Under the pieces are notes generated by a model. It saw only the letters and a program-made list of their open reading frames with translations. It was not told the origin of the DNA and made no database searches. Positions 1 to 11,100 of a DNA stretch of 42,930 nucleotides are shown in pieces. Position 1 is the stretch's first letter; each line of letters opens with the position of its first letter. The translations under genes were made by a program, and so were the position numbers. The stretch is from NCBI GenBank assembly GCA_905221435.1, contig CAJNDD010000015.1, positions 1-42,930 on the forward strand, written 5' to 3'. Source of the DNA: a bacterium (lineage in GTDB: Bacteria > Bacillota > Bacilli > Lactobacillales > Streptococcaceae).

Positions 1-130
1 TTACAATTGGCTTGAACACCTTTATTGTATCGCGTTTGGAGTTTTTTTGGTATAACCTTCGATGCGCACCCGCATAGCGGGTGGTTTATTTGTCTCGCAC
101 CTTACGGAGCGAGACGGACTAATAGTCACA
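1..130 (-). mobile_element. probable IS200/IS605-family element end (partial)
   Basis: No gene is complete here. The stretch holds two compact hairpins: CACCCGC/GCGGGTG at 67-83 and GTCTCGC/GCGAGAC at 92-115. On the minus strand this resembles the left end and untranslated leader of streptococcal IS200-type elements, whose single-strand transposase recognises subterminal hairpins. The transposase itself would lie beyond the left edge. The assignment rests on remembered similarity and hairpin layout, so it is tentative; the outer boundary near 120-130 is a guess. Confidence 0.4.
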
Positions 131-137
131 TAATAAA

Positions 138-166
138 AAGAAGTTGAGATTTCTCAACTTCTTTTG
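138..166 (-). terminator. rho-independent terminator of the DUF3042 gene
   Basis: A perfect 12-bp inverted repeat (AAGAAGTTGAGA at 138-149, TCTCAACTTCTT at 152-163) has a T-rich tail when read on the minus strand. It lies just past the stop codon at 171. It may also stop plus-strand transcription. Confidence 0.8.
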
Positions 167-170
167 TTGC

Positions 171-341
171 TTAATGTGATACGCGTCGGCGAGCTGCTTT
201 TTTGCGGTTTTCTTCGATGAAAGCTGCTTTTTGCTCTTCTGGCTCAATCACTTTCTTTTTAATTGCGTATACTGCACCTGCAACGGCAGCGACAGTTCCT
301 GCGACACCTGTTACAAGACCTTTAGCGAATCCTTTAGCCAT
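171..341 (-). CDS. DUF3042 family small protein
   Basis: This gene encodes 56 residues starting MAKGFAKGLVTGVAGTVAAV. A glycine/alanine-rich N-terminal segment (about residues 8-27) could be a single membrane helix, and a strongly basic tail ends KKAARRRVSH. This pattern is typical of the DUF3042 family of lactic acid bacteria; its function is unknown. The start at 341 is chosen because a strong AGGAGG-type ribosome site lies just upstream on the minus strand; the longer open frame reaching to 644 overlaps miaA and has no such site. It is transcribed divergently from miaA and ends at a clear terminator. Confidence 0.85.
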   Translation of the reverse strand: MAKGFAKGLVTGVAGTVAAVAGAVYAIKKKVIEPEEQKAAFIEENRKKAARRRVSH

Positions 342-413
342 GAGTCTTCCTCCTTTATCTTCCCGATCAGCCAGGCTCCTCAAGTGGCAGCATTTTTCTG
401 ACTGACCTTTTTG

Positions 414-422
414 TGATATAAT
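414..422 (+). promoter_or_regulatory. extended -10 promoter for the miaA cluster
   Basis: TATAAT at 417-422 is preceded directly by TGA, giving an extended -10 element about 40 bases before the miaA start. I see no good -35 at the usual spacing, which fits extended -10 promoters in streptococci. Confidence 0.55.
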
Positions 423-461
423 AATAGTAACGAAAAAATGGAAATTTTTCAAGGAAAAAAG

Positions 462-1346
462 ATGAAAACAAAAATAATTGTGATTGTTGGACCGACTGCT
501 GTTGGGAAGACAGCCCTTGCTATTGAAGTGGCCAAGCTCTTTGATGGAGAGGTGGTCAGTGGTGACAGTCAGCAAGTATACAGAGGGTTGGATATTGGGA
601 CGGCCAAGGTTAGCCCAGAGGAGCAAGTAGCTGTTCCTCATCATTTGATTGATGTCAGAGAGGTGACCGAGTCTTACTCGGCTTTTGATTTTGTTTCAGA
701 AGCTAAGAAGGCTATTGAGGATATTCAAAACCGTGGCAAGCTAGCCATTATCGCTGGAGGCACAGGCCTTTATATCCAGAGCTTGCTTGAAGGCTATCAT
801 CTAGGTGGGGAAACACCTCATGAGGAGATATTAGCCTATCGAGCTAGTTTAGAGCCTTTATCAGATGAAGAATTAGCCAATCTTGTGGAGCAAGCAGGCC
901 TTGAAATTCCCCAGTTTAACCATCGTCGTGCTATGCGTGCCTTGGAGATTGCCCATTTTGGTCAGGATTTGGAAAATCAGGAAAGTCCTTATGAAGCTTT
1001 GATTATCTGCTTGGATGATGAACGCAGTCAGCTTTATGAACGTATCAACCGTCGAGTAGATCTGATGTTTGAGGCTGGACTTTTGGATGAGGCTAAGTGG
1101 CTCTTTGACCATTATCCAGATGTGCAGGCAGCCAAAGGCATTGGCTACAAGGAACTCTTTCCTTATTTCCGTGGGGAGCAAACTCTTGAGGAAGCAAGCG
1201 AGAGTCTCAAACAGGCGACTCGCCGTTTTGCCAAGCGTCAGCTGACCTGGTTCCGTAATCGCATGCAGGTGATCTTTTATCAGATAGGAGAGCCTGACGT
1301 GCAGGACCGCATTTTAAGCCAGATAGAGGAGTTTTTAGATGATTGA
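462..1346 (+). CDS. miaA: tRNA dimethylallyltransferase MiaA
   Basis: MiaA transfers a dimethylallyl group from DMAPP to the N6 of A37 in tRNAs that read codons starting with U, improving codon reading. The 294-residue protein opens with the P-loop GPTAVGKTA, followed by the DSQQVYRG substrate-binding motif and GGTGLYIQ, and later AKGIGYKEL, all standard for the family. The start at 462 has AAGGAA at a good distance; an upstream ATG at 438 would add eight residues without a ribosome site. The gene overlaps hflX by 8 bases, and the cluster continues through rnz, so it is probably co-transcribed as an RNA-processing operon. Confidence 0.96.
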   Translation: MKTKIIVIVGPTAVGKTALAIEVAKLFDGEVVSGDSQQVYRGLDIGTAKVSPEEQVAVPHHLIDVREVTESYSAFDFVSEAKKAIEDIQNRGKLAIIAGGTGLYIQSLLEGYHLGGETPHEEILAYRASLEPLSDEELANLVEQAGLEIPQFNHRRAMRALEIAHFGQDLENQESPYEALIICLDDERSQLYERINRRVDLMFEAGLLDEAKWLFDHYPDVQAAKGIGYKELFPYFRGEQTLEEASESLKQATRRFAKRQLTWFRNRMQVIFYQIGEPDVQDRILSQIEEFLDD

Positions 1347-2577
1347 AACGGAGAAAAAAGAGGAACGGGTCCTGCTAATTGGTGTGGAATTACAGGGCAT
1401 GGACAATTTTGACCTCTCCATGGAAGAGTTGGCCAGTCTGGCTAAGACTGCTGGAGCAGTCGTAGTAGGTAGTTACAGACAAAAACGGGAAAAGTATGAC
1501 TCCAAGACCTTTGTCGGCTCTGGCAAGTTGGAAGAGATTACGCGGATGGTTGATGCAGAAGAAATTACTACTGTCATTGTCAATAATCGTTTGACTCCAC
1601 GGCAAAATGTCAATCTAGAGGAAGTTCTGGGTGTCAAGGTGATTGACCGTATGCAGTTGATTCTAGATATCTTTGCCATGCGGGCTCGAAGCCATGAAGG
1701 GAAACTTCAAGTGCATTTGGCCCAGCTTAAATATCTCTTGCCCCGCTTGGTTGGTCAAGGGATTATGCTCAGCCGTCAGGCAGGGGGAATTGGTTCCCGT
1801 GGACCTGGTGAAAGCCAGCTGGAACTGAACCGTCGTAGTGTTCGTAATCAAATCACAGATATCGAGCGCCAGCTCAAGGTGGTTGAGAAAAATCGGGCGA
1901 CAGTCAGAGAAAAACGCTTGGAGTCAAGTACCTTTAAGATTGGTTTGATTGGTTACACCAATGCTGGGAAATCAACCATCATGAACACCTTGACCAGTAA
2001 GACCCAGTATGAAGCAGACGAGCTGTTTGCGACCCTGGATGCGACGACAAAGAGCATCCATCTAGGGGGTAATCTTCAGGTCACCTTGACTGATACGGTT
2101 GGGTTTATCCAAGATTTGCCAACAGAATTGGTGTCCAGTTTTAAGTCAACCTTGGAAGAAAGCAAGCATGTGGATCTACTAGTTCATGTCATCGATGCCA
2201 GCAATCCTTACCACGAGGAGCATGAGAAAACAGTCCTGTCCATCATGAAAGACTTGGACATGGAGGATATTCCTCGCTTGACTCTTTATAACAAAGCGGA
2301 TTTGGTGGAGGATTTCACGCCAACTCAAACGCCTTATGCCCTCATTTCTGCCAAGTCTGAGGATAGTCGTGAGAACTTGCAAGCATTATTTTTGGAGAAG
2401 ATCAAGGATATTTTTGAAGTCTTTACCCTGCGCGTGCCTTTTTCAAAGTCTTACAAGATTCATGATTTAGAAAATGTAGCGATTCTGGAAGAGCGCGACT
2501 ATCAAGATGACGGGGAAGTGATTACAGGCTATATTTCTGAGAAAAATAAATGGAGGTTAGAGGAATTTTATGACTGA
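1339..2577 (+). CDS. hflX: ribosome-associated GTPase HflX
   Basis: HflX is a GTPase that binds the large ribosomal subunit and splits stalled ribosomes, especially under stress. The 412-residue protein has the family N-terminal domain ([10 protein letters not shown] near residue 58, RGPGESQLE near 154), then a G domain with G1 GYTNAGKST at about 205-213, G3 DTVGFI and G4 NKAD. Length is normal for the family. The start overlaps the end of miaA by 8 bases, which suggests coupled translation, and the next gene overlaps its end by 8 bases. The miaA-hflX pairing is common in Firmicutes. Confidence 0.95.
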   Translation: MIETEKKEERVLLIGVELQGMDNFDLSMEELASLAKTAGAVVVGSYRQKREKYDSKTFVGSGKLEEITRMVDAEEITTVIVNNRLTPRQNVNLEEVLGVKVIDRMQLILDIFAMRARSHEGKLQVHLAQLKYLLPRLVGQGIMLSRQAGGIGSRGPGESQLELNRRSVRNQITDIERQLKVVEKNRATVREKRLESSTFKIGLIGYTNAGKSTIMNTLTSKTQYEADELFATLDATTKSIHLGGNLQVTLTDTVGFIQDLPTELVSSFKSTLEESKHVDLLVHVIDASNPYHEEHEKTVLSIMKDLDMEDIPRLTLYNKADLVEDFTPTQTPYALISAKSEDSRENLQALFLEKIKDIFEVFTLRVPFSKSYKIHDLENVAILEERDYQDDGEVITGYISEKNKWRLEEFYD

Positions 2578-3193
2578 TATTAAAACCTTGGCTCTAAAGT
2601 ATGGGGGTTATACAAGTCTGGATAAGGTCTATCTAGATCAACTTCTAGCTGGCAAAACAGAGCAAGAGCAGTTGGCTCTCATCACACCACCTCCGAGTGT
2701 AGTCAATGCCTACTTTGCTGAACTCTACCAGAAAAAGAGCCCTCAGGCTGCGACAGATTATTTTGCAGAACTCAGTCAGGAACTGAATCTCTACAATGCT
2801 GAGCCAAGTTTCACCTTTGAAAATAAGCCTTTTATTCGTCTTAATTTATCTGGCAAATCCTTTGGCTTTTGCTATGAGAGTGAGGGGCTGGGGCGGATTT
2901 TCTCTGAAAATACAGAAGTTATTTCAGAAAACTTGCTCTTTGAGATTGCGCAAATTTTCCCTCATCAACTCGTCTTTGAAGAGCCCGGAAAGATTTACAT
3001 GAAAGCTGTCGGGGATGAGGAAGTTGTTAGTGTGGAGAGCCTCACAGCTTTGACAGATTTGGAAAGTTTGGCTGATGGTCGCAAGCGTCTCAAAGGATAC
3101 AGCCAAGAGGATTTACTGCAAGAAGCTGTTGCTTTTTCTGGCAAGCGTTATTTCAGATCGGAAAACCGCACAGCCATGTTATATATTGATTAA
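2570..3193 (+). CDS. conserved streptococcal protein of unknown function
   Basis: This 207-residue protein starts [21 protein letters not shown] see no signal peptide, membrane helix or catalytic motif that I can assign. It overlaps hflX by 8 bases and ends 14 bases before rnz, so it belongs to the same transcript and is translated in step with its neighbours. The position between two RNA-related genes is usual in related streptococci as far as I recall, but this does not establish its role. It is probably a soluble cytoplasmic protein. Confidence 0.85.
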   Translation: MTDIKTLALKYGGYTSLDKVYLDQLLAGKTEQEQLALITPPPSVVNAYFAELYQKKSPQAATDYFAELSQELNLYNAEPSFTFENKPFIRLNLSGKSFGFCYESEGLGRIFSENTEVISENLLFEIAQIFPHQLVFEEPGKIYMKAVGDEEVVSVESLTALTDLESLADGRKRLKGYSQEDLLQEAVAFSGKRYFRSENRTAMLYID

Positions 3194-3207
3194 TTAGAAA
3201 GTATCGA

Positions 3208-4137
3208 ATGGATATTCAATTTTTAGGAACAGGGGCTGGTCAGCCCTCTAAAGCCCGCAACGTCTCAAGTCTCGCCCTGAAACTCTTGGACGAGATTAAC
3301 GAAGTTTGGCTCTTTGACTGTGGAGAAGGAACGCAAAATCGCATTCTGGAAACCACAATTCGACCACGGAAGGTCAGCAAAATCTTTATCACCCACCTGC
3401 ATGGAGACCACATCTTTGGATTGCCAGGATTTCTCTCTAGCCGTGCTTTTCAGGCCAATGAAGAGCAGACAGATTTGGACATTTATGGACCTCAAGGGAT
3501 CAAGTCATTTGTTTTAACTAGTCTTCGTGTGTCAGGTTCTCGTCTGCCTTACCGCATTCATTTTCATGAGTTTGACCAAGATTCTCTAGGGAAAATCCTT
3601 GAGACTGATAAACTCACTGTGTATGCAGAGGAGCTGGACCACACTATTTTCTGTGTTGGCTATCGTGTCATGCAAAAGGACCTAGAAGGTACCTTGGATG
3701 CTGAGAAACTTAAGGCAGCTGGTGTCCCATTTGGCCCGCTTTTTGGAAAAATCAAGAATGGTCAGGACGTTGTTCTAGAAGATGGAACTGAAATCAAGGC
3801 AGCTGACTATATCTCAGCACCACGACCTGGTAAGATTATTACTATTCTGGGTGACACCCGAAAAACCAATGCCAGTGTGCGTCTAGCTGTCAATGCCGAT
3901 ATCTTGGTTCACGAGTCGACTTATGGTAAGGGAGATGAAAAAATTGCTCGCAATCACGGTCACTCAACCAATATGCAGGCAGCACAAGTAGCAGCAGAAG
4001 CAGGTGCCAAACGCCTCCTGCTCAATCATATCAGCGCTCGTTTCCTCTCAAAAGATATCAGCCAGCTCAAGAAAGATGCGGCTAGTATTTTTGAAAATGT
4101 CCATGTGGTCAAAGACTTGGAAGAAGTGGAAATCTAG
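3208..4137 (+). CDS. rnz: ribonuclease Z
   Basis: RNase Z is a zinc-dependent endonuclease that cuts the 3' trailer from tRNA precursors lacking an encoded CCA. The 309-residue protein has the metallo-beta-lactamase signature [13 protein letters not shown] (HxHxDH), a DTRKT segment and further metal-ligand histidines in [11 protein letters not shown] and LNHISAR. Length matches the bacterial short form (about 310). It lies in the miaA-hflX cluster with 14 bases to the preceding gene and 20 to the next. Confidence 0.96.
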   Translation: MDIQFLGTGAGQPSKARNVSSLALKLLDEINEVWLFDCGEGTQNRILETTIRPRKVSKIFITHLHGDHIFGLPGFLSSRAFQANEEQTDLDIYGPQGIKSFVLTSLRVSGSRLPYRIHFHEFDQDSLGKILETDKLTVYAEELDHTIFCVGYRVMQKDLEGTLDAEKLKAAGVPFGPLFGKIKNGQDVVLEDGTEIKAADYISAPRPGKIITILGDTRKTNASVRLAVNADILVHESTYGKGDEKIARNHGHSTNMQAAQVAAEAGAKRLLLNHISARFLSKDISQLKKDAASIFENVHVVKDLEEVEI

Positions 4138-4157
4138 TAGTTATTGAAAGGATAAGT

Positions 4158-4913
4158 ATGTCTACTATTCTTATTACCGGAGCTAGCGGTGGCTTAGCCC
4201 AAGAAATGGTCAAACTCTTGCAAAATGACCAACTCATCTTGCTAGGTAGAAACAAGGAAAAACTAGTTCAACTGTATGGAAATCATCCCCATGTGGAATT
4301 GATTGAAATCGACATTACTGATGACTCAGCCCTAGAAACTCTGGTAGCTGAACTCTATCTCCGCTATGACAAGATCGATGTCTTGATTAACAATGCTGGT
4401 TACGGAATTTTTGAAGATTTCGACCAGATTTCTGATCAAGACATTCACCAGATGTTTGAGGTCAATACCTTTGCCCTAATGAACTTGTCTCGTCGCCTTG
4501 CGTCTCGAATGAAGAAAAGCCGAAAGGGGCATATTATCAATATCGTCAGTATGGCAGGCTTGATAGCTACTGGCAAATCCAGTCTCTACTCAGCGACAAA
4601 GTTTGCAGCGATTGGATTTTCAAACGCTCTGCGCCTCGAACTCATGCCCTATGGTGTCTATGTAACGACGGTTAATCCAGGACCGATTCGTACTGCCTTT
4701 TTTGACCAGGCTGACCCAGATGGGACCTACCTCAAGTCGGTTGACCGCTTTCTCTTAGAACCAGATGCAGTGGCTAGAAAGATTGTCAAAATCATAGGAA
4801 AAAACAAACGGGAACTCAATCTACCAGTTTTGTTGAACCTAGCCTATAAGTTTTATACCCTCTTTCCCAAATTAGCCGATAAGTTGGCAGGGGGAATCTT
4901 TAATTATAAGTAA
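4158..4913 (+). CDS. short-chain dehydrogenase/reductase (SDR) family protein
   Basis: This is a 251-residue classical SDR. The cofactor-binding motif TGASGGLA is at residues 7-14, NNAGYG follows near 77-82, the catalytic serine lies in NIVSMAG, and YSATK supplies the Tyr and Lys of the YxxxK pair. Proline-glycine PGPIRTAFF follows, as in this family. The substrate cannot be read from sequence; similar proteins are annotated DltE- or YqjQ-like oxidoreductases. It is the last gene of the miaA cluster and ends at a strong terminator. Confidence 0.93.
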   Translation: MSTILITGASGGLAQEMVKLLQNDQLILLGRNKEKLVQLYGNHPHVELIEIDITDDSALETLVAELYLRYDKIDVLINNAGYGIFEDFDQISDQDIHQMFEVNTFALMNLSRRLASRMKKSRKGHIINIVSMAGLIATGKSSLYSATKFAAIGFSNALRLELMPYGVYVTTVNPGPIRTAFFDQADPDGTYLKSVDRFLLEPDAVARKIVKIIGKNKRELNLPVLLNLAYKFYTLFPKLADKLAGGIFNYK

Positions 4914-4917
4914 AAGG

Positions 4918-4943
4918 AGTTCCTTACAAAAGGAACTTTTTTA
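4918..4943 (+). terminator. terminator of the miaA-SDR cluster
   Basis: AGTTCCTT at 4918-4925 pairs with AAGGAACT at 4930-4937 around a four-base loop and is followed by a run of T. It begins five bases after the SDR stop codon. Confidence 0.88.
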
Positions 4944-5065
4944 TACTATTTAACTAAGTGTCAAAAAAATGTTTGTTTTTGTTCTAAATCTACATTCACT
5001 TTTTTCGAATCTTCTACAAATTTTAGAAAAAACAATCAAAAATATGATTTTTTGTGTTTAGGGTA

Positions 5066-5094
5066 TTGAAATTTCCTATATTGTTTTATAAAAT
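5066..5094 (+). promoter_or_regulatory. bgaA promoter
   Basis: TTGAAA at 5066-5071 and TAAAAT at 5089-5094 are separated by 17 bases. The expected start of transcription is near 5101, about 64 bases before the bgaA start codon. Confidence 0.65.
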
Positions 5095-5137
5095 AGAACT
5101 AAAAGACTATGAAAAAAGTAATGCGCTCACAAATAAA

Positions 5138-5151
5138 TGAAAGCGGTTGCT
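5138..5151 (+). promoter_or_regulatory. cre-like catabolite control site
   Basis: TGAAAGCGGTTGCT matches the CcpA operator consensus at about 12 of 14 positions, including the central CG. It lies downstream of the promoter and just before the ribosome site, where CcpA binding would block transcription. This fits sugar repression of a beta-galactosidase gene, but binding is inferred. Confidence 0.5.
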
Positions 5152-5164
5152 AAAGGAGGATTTT

Positions 5165-8100
5165 ATGGAAAAAGGCCATTGGAATCGTAAAAGAGTCTAC
5201 AGTATTCGTAAGTTTGCTGTAGGAACTTGCTCTGTCATGATTGGAACCTGTGCGGTTCTATTTGGAGGAAGTATCATTGGAGAATCACCAGTTTTCGCGG
5301 ATGAAACTCCTATTACTCACACTGTGGAAAGTCCGGCAGTAGAGGAAAAAGAGGATCAAGCTGTAGCAGAGCACAAGGATGCTGCAAGTGTCGATCAAAG
5401 TCAAGCTGCTCCAATTGAAGCAAGCAAACCAGAGAAGAAAGAAGATGAAACTGTAGCTCCAAAAGAGGAGAAAGCATCTCTAAAACCTGAAGAAACAGCT
5501 CCAAAGGTAGAATCCCAAGCTTCAAGTCAAGAAAAGCCTGTCAAGGAAGATTTGAAAGCTGTGACAAATGAAGAAGTGAATCAAATGATTGAAGATAGAA
5601 AAGTAGATTTTAATCAAAATTGGCACTTTAAACTCAATGCGAATCCTAAAGAAGCTGTGAAACCAGATGCAGATGTATCGACATGGCAAAAATTGGATCT
5701 CCCACACGACTGGAGTATCTTTAACGATTTTGACCATCAGTCACCTGCCCAAAACGAGGGGGGACAGCTCAATGGTGGTGAAGCTTGGTATCGCAAGACC
5801 TTTAAACTTGATGAAAAAGATCTCAAGAAAAATGTTCGTGTGACCTTTGATGGTGTCTACATGGACTCTCAAGTCTATGTTAATGGCCAGTTAGTGGGAC
5901 ATTACCCAAATGGTTACAACCAGTTTTCATACGATATCACCAAATACCTTCATAAAGATGGTCGTGAGAATGTGATTGCTGTCCATGCGATCAACAAACA
6001 ACCAAGTAGCCGTTGGTATTCAGGTAGTGGTATCTACCGTGATGTGACCTTGCAAGTGACTGATAAGGTTCATGTTGAGAAAAATGGGACAACCATTCTA
6101 ACGCCAAAACTTGAAGAACAGCAACACGGCAAGGTTGAAACTCATGTAGCCAGCAAAATAGTCAATACAGATGATAAAGACCATGAACTTGTGGCAGAAT
6201 ATCAAATCGTTGAACGTGGTGGTCAGGCTGTAACAGGCGTGGTTCGTACAGCAAGTCGTACCTTGAAAGCACATGAATCAACAAGTCTTGATGCGATTTT
6301 AGAAGTTGAACAACCAAAACTCTGGACAGTTTTGAATGACAAACCTGCCTTGTATGAACTGGTTACGCGTGTTTACCGTGACGGTCAGTTGGTTGATGCT
6401 AAGAAGGATTTGTTTGGTTACCGTTACTATCACTGGACTCCAAATGAAGGTTTCTCTTTGAATGGTGAACGCATTAAATTCCATGGTGTTTCCTTGCACC
6501 ATGACCACGGAGCACTTGGAGCAGAAGAAAACTATAAGGCAGAATACCGTCGTCTCAAACAAATGAAGGAGATGGGCGTTAATGCCATCCGTACAACTCA
6601 TAACCCTGCAAGTCCACAGACCTTGCAAATCGCAGCAGAGCTTGGTTTGCTCGTTCAGGAAGAGGCTTTTGATACTTGGTATGGTGGCAAGAAACCTTAT
6701 GACTACGGGCGTTTCTTTGAAAAAGACGCCACTCACCCAGAAGCCAGAAAAGGTGAAAAATGGTCTGACTACGATCTTCGTACCATGGTCGAAAGAGATA
6801 AAAATAACCCAGCTGTCTTCATGTGGTCTATCGGGAATGAAATTGGTGAAGCAGATGGAAAGGCTCACTCTCTTGCAACAGTTAAACGCTTAGTAAAAGT
6901 GATTAAAGATGTTGATAAGACTCGCTATGTTACCATGGGAGCAGATAAGTTCCGCTTTGGAGATGGTAGTGGTGGCCATGAGAAGATTGCCGAAGAACTT
7001 GATGCGGTTGGTTTCAACTACTCAGAAGACAACTACAAGAAACTTCGTGCGAAACATCCAAACTGGTTGATTTATGGTTCAGAAACATCTTCAGCAACCC
7101 GTACACGCGGTAGCTACTATCGTCCTGAAAGTGAATTGAAACATAGTAACGGACCTGAACGTAACTACGAACAGTCTGACTATGGTAATGACCGAGTTGG
7201 CTGGGGTAAAACGGCAACAGATTCATGGACCTTTGACCGTGACAATGCTGGCTATGCTGGACAGTTTATCTGGACAGGTACGGACTATATCGGTGAGCCT
7301 ACGCCATGGCACAACCAAAACCAAACTCCCGTTAAGAGCTCTTACTTTGGTATCGTAGATACAGCCGGTATTCCAAAAAATGACTTTTATCTCTACCAAA
7401 GCCAATGGGTTTCTGCCAAGAAGAAACCGATGGTGCACCTCCTTCCTCACTGGAACTGGGAAAATAGAGAATTGGCATCGAAAGTCGAAGATGCAGACGG
7501 AAAAATCCCAGTCCGCGCCTATTCAAACGCTGCAAGCGTAGAATTATTCTTGAACGGTCAATCTCTTGGAGTTAAGACCTTCAACAAAAAACAAACCAGC
7601 GATGGCCGTACCTACCAAGAAGGTGCCAATGCTAAGGAACTCTATCTTGAGTGGAAGGTTGCTTACCAACCAGGTACTTTGGAAGCTGTAGCTCGCGATG
7701 AAGCTGGAAAAGAAATTGCACGTGACAAGATTACCACTGCAGGCCAACCAGCAGGTGTTCGTCTTATTAAGGAAGAACACGCAATCGCAGCAGATGGAAA
7801 AGACTTGACCTACATCTACTACGAAATCGTTGATAGTCAAGGAAATGTAGTGCCAACTGCCAATAATTTGGTTCGTTTCCAATTGCATGGACAAGGTCAA
7901 CTGGTCGGTGTCGATAATGGGGAACAAGCCAGCCGTGAACGCTATAAGGCGCAAGCGGATGGTTCTTGGATTCGCAGAGCCTTTAACGGTAAAGGTGTTG
8001 CCATTGTCAAATCAACTGAACAAGCAGGCAAATTCACGCTAACAGCTCATTCAGATCTCTTGAAATCTGGTCAAGTAACAGTTTTTACTGGTAAGAAAGA

Positions 8101-11100
8101 AGGACAAGAAAAGACAGTTCTAGGAACAGAGGTACCAAAAGTACGTACTGTTATCGAGAAAGAACCAAAAATGCCGAAGACCGTCGCTTTTGTCTATAGT
8201 GATGGCAGTCGTGAAAAACGTCCAGTAACATGGTCTTCTGTTGATGTGAGCCAAGCTGGAGTTGTGACAGTTAAAGGCATGGCAGACGGACGTGAGGTAG
8301 AGGCTCGTGTCGAGGTTCTAGCAATTGCCAAAGAACTACCAACTGTTAAACGTGTTGCTCCAGGAACAGATTTGAATGCAGTTGATAAATACGTTTCTAT
8401 CGCTGTAACAGATGGAAGCGTTCAAGAATACGAAGTGGATAAGTGGGAGATTGCGGCGTCAGATAAAGCCAAACTTTCAGTCGCAGGATCACGTATTCAA
8501 ATGACTGGTCAACTGGGTGGTGAGACTATTCACGCTACCCTTGTGGTAGAAGAAGGTAATCCTGCGGCTCCTGCAGTACCAAATGTAACGGTTGGTGATG
8601 AAGCTGTCACAGGACTTACTAGTCAAAAACCAATGCAATACCGCACTCTTGCTTACGGTGCATCCTTGCCAGAAGTTGTAGCAAGTGCTGAAAATGCGGA
8701 TGTTACTGTAGTCCAAGCAAGTGCAGCAAACGGCATGCGTGCAAGCATCTATGTTCAACCAAAAGATGGTGGACCTCTTCAAACCTATGCAATTCAATTC
8801 CTTGAAGAAGCACCAAAAATTGACCACTTGAGCTTACAAGTAGAGCAAGCTGACGGTCTTAAAGAAGACCAAACAGTGAAATTGTCTGTACACGCTCACT
8901 ATCAAGACGGAACACAAGCAGTTTTACCAGCTGATAAAGTAACCTTCTCTACAAGTGGTGAAGGGGAAGTCGCAGTTCGTAAAGGAATGCTTGAGTTGCA
9001 TAAGCCAGGAGGAGTCACTCTGAAAGCGGAATATGATGGAGCTAAAGGCCAAGTTGAACTCACTATCCAAGCCAATACTGAGACGAAGGTTGCACAATCT
9101 ATCCGTCCAGTAAATGTAGTGACAGACTTGCATCAAGAACCAAGTCTTCCAGCAATAGTAACAGTTGAGTATGACAAAGGTTTCCCTAAAGCGCACAAAG
9201 TCACTTGGCAAGCCATTCCAAAAGAAAAACTCGACCACTATCAAACCTTTGAAGTTCTAGGTAAAGTTGAAGGTCTGAATCTTGAAGCGCGTGCAAAAGT
9301 CTCTGTAGAAGGTATCGTTTCAGTTGAAGAAGTCAGTGTGACGACCCCAATCGCAGAAGCACCACAATTACCAGAAAGTGTTCGTACCTACGATTCAAAT
9401 GGTCACGTTTCATCAGCTAAGGTTACTTGGGATGCGATTCGTCCAGAGCAATACGCCAAGGAAGGTGTCTTTACAGTTAATGGTCGCCTAGAAGGTACGC
9501 AATTAACAACTAAACTTCATGTTCGCGTATCTGCTCAAACTGAGCAAGGTGCAAATATTTCTGACCAATGGACAGGTTCAGAATTACCACTTGCCTTTGC
9601 TTCAGACTCAAATCCAAGCGACCCAGTTTCAAATGTTAATGACAAACTCATTTCCTACAATAACCAACCAGCTAACCGTTGGACAAACTGGAATCGTAAG
9701 AAAGACGCATCAGTAGGAGTTCTCTTTGGTGACTCTGGTATTTTGAGCAAACGCTCTGTTGATAACTTAAGTGTTGGATTCCACGAAGACCACGGTGTTG
9801 GTGTACCGAAGTCTTATGTGATTGAATATTATGTCGGTAATACCGTTCCAACAGCACCTAAAAACCCTAGCTTTGTTGAAACTGAAAATCATGTCTTTAA
9901 CGATCCAGCTAATTGGAAACCTGTTACCAATCTCAAAGCACCAGCTCAATTAAAAGCTGGAGAAATGAATCATTTCACCTTTGACAAGGTTGAAACCTAT
10001 GCTGTCCGTATTCGTATGGTAAGAGCAGACAACAAACTTGGAACCTCTATTACAGAAGTACAAATCTTTGCGAAACAAGTCGCAGCGGCTAAACAAGGAC
10101 AAACAAGAATCAAAGTTGACGGTAAAGACTTAACAAACTTCAACCCTGATTTGACAGACTACTACCTTGAGTCTGTAAATGGAAAAGTTCCTACAGTAAC
10201 AGCAAGTGTTAGCAATAATGGTCTCGCTACCGTTGTTCCAAGTGTTCGTGAAGGTGAGCCAGTTCGTGTCGTCGCGAAAGCTGAAAATGGCGACATCCTA
10301 GGAGAATACCGTCTACACTTTACAAGCAATAAAGACTTGCTCTCTCGTAAACCAGTTGCCGCGGCCAAACAAGCTCGCTTGATACAAGTAGGGCAACCTC
10401 TTGAATTGCCAACTAAGGTTCCTGTTTACTTCACAGGTAAAGACGGTTACGAAACAAAAGACTTGGCAGTGGAATGGGAAGAAGTTCCAGCAGAAAATCT
10501 GACAAAAGCAGGTCAATTTACCGTTCGAGGTCGTGTCCTTGGTAGTGACCTCGTTGCTGAGTTCACTGTACGAGTGACAGACAAACTTGGTGAGGCTCTC
10601 TCAAACAACCCTAACTATGATGAAAACAGTAACCAAGCCTTTGCTTCTGCAACTAATGATACTGATTCAAGTTCACATGACCGTGTAGACTATATCAATG
10701 ATGGAGACCACAATGAAAATCGTCGTTGGACAAACTGGTCTCCAACACCATCTTCTAATCCAGAAGTATCAGCAGGTGTTATCTTCCGTGAAAATGGCAA
10801 GATTGTCGAACGGACTGTTGCGCAAGCCAAACTCCACTTCTTTGCAGATAGTGGTACGGATGCACCATCTAAACTTGTTTTGGAACGCTATATCGGTCCA
10901 GACTTTGAAGTGCCTACCTACTATTCAAACTATCAAGCCTATGAATCAGGTCATCCATTCAACAATCCAGATAACTGGGAAGCTGTTCCTTATCGTGCGG
11001 ATAAAGATATTGAAGCTGGTGATGAAATCAACGTAACATTTAAAGCCGTGAAAGCCAAAGCTATGAGATGGCGTATGGAGCGCAAGGCTGATAAGAGTGG

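Noticed and set aside
342..644. N-terminal extension of the DUF3042 frame on the minus strand
   Set aside because: It overlaps miaA, lacks a ribosome site, and the family protein starts at the well-placed ATG at 341.
6299..6868. Long open frame of 189 codons on the minus strand inside bgaA
   Set aside because: It lies opposite the conserved GH2 catalytic region, has no ribosome site and an implausible Cys/Phe-rich product; it is a shadow of bgaA codon use.
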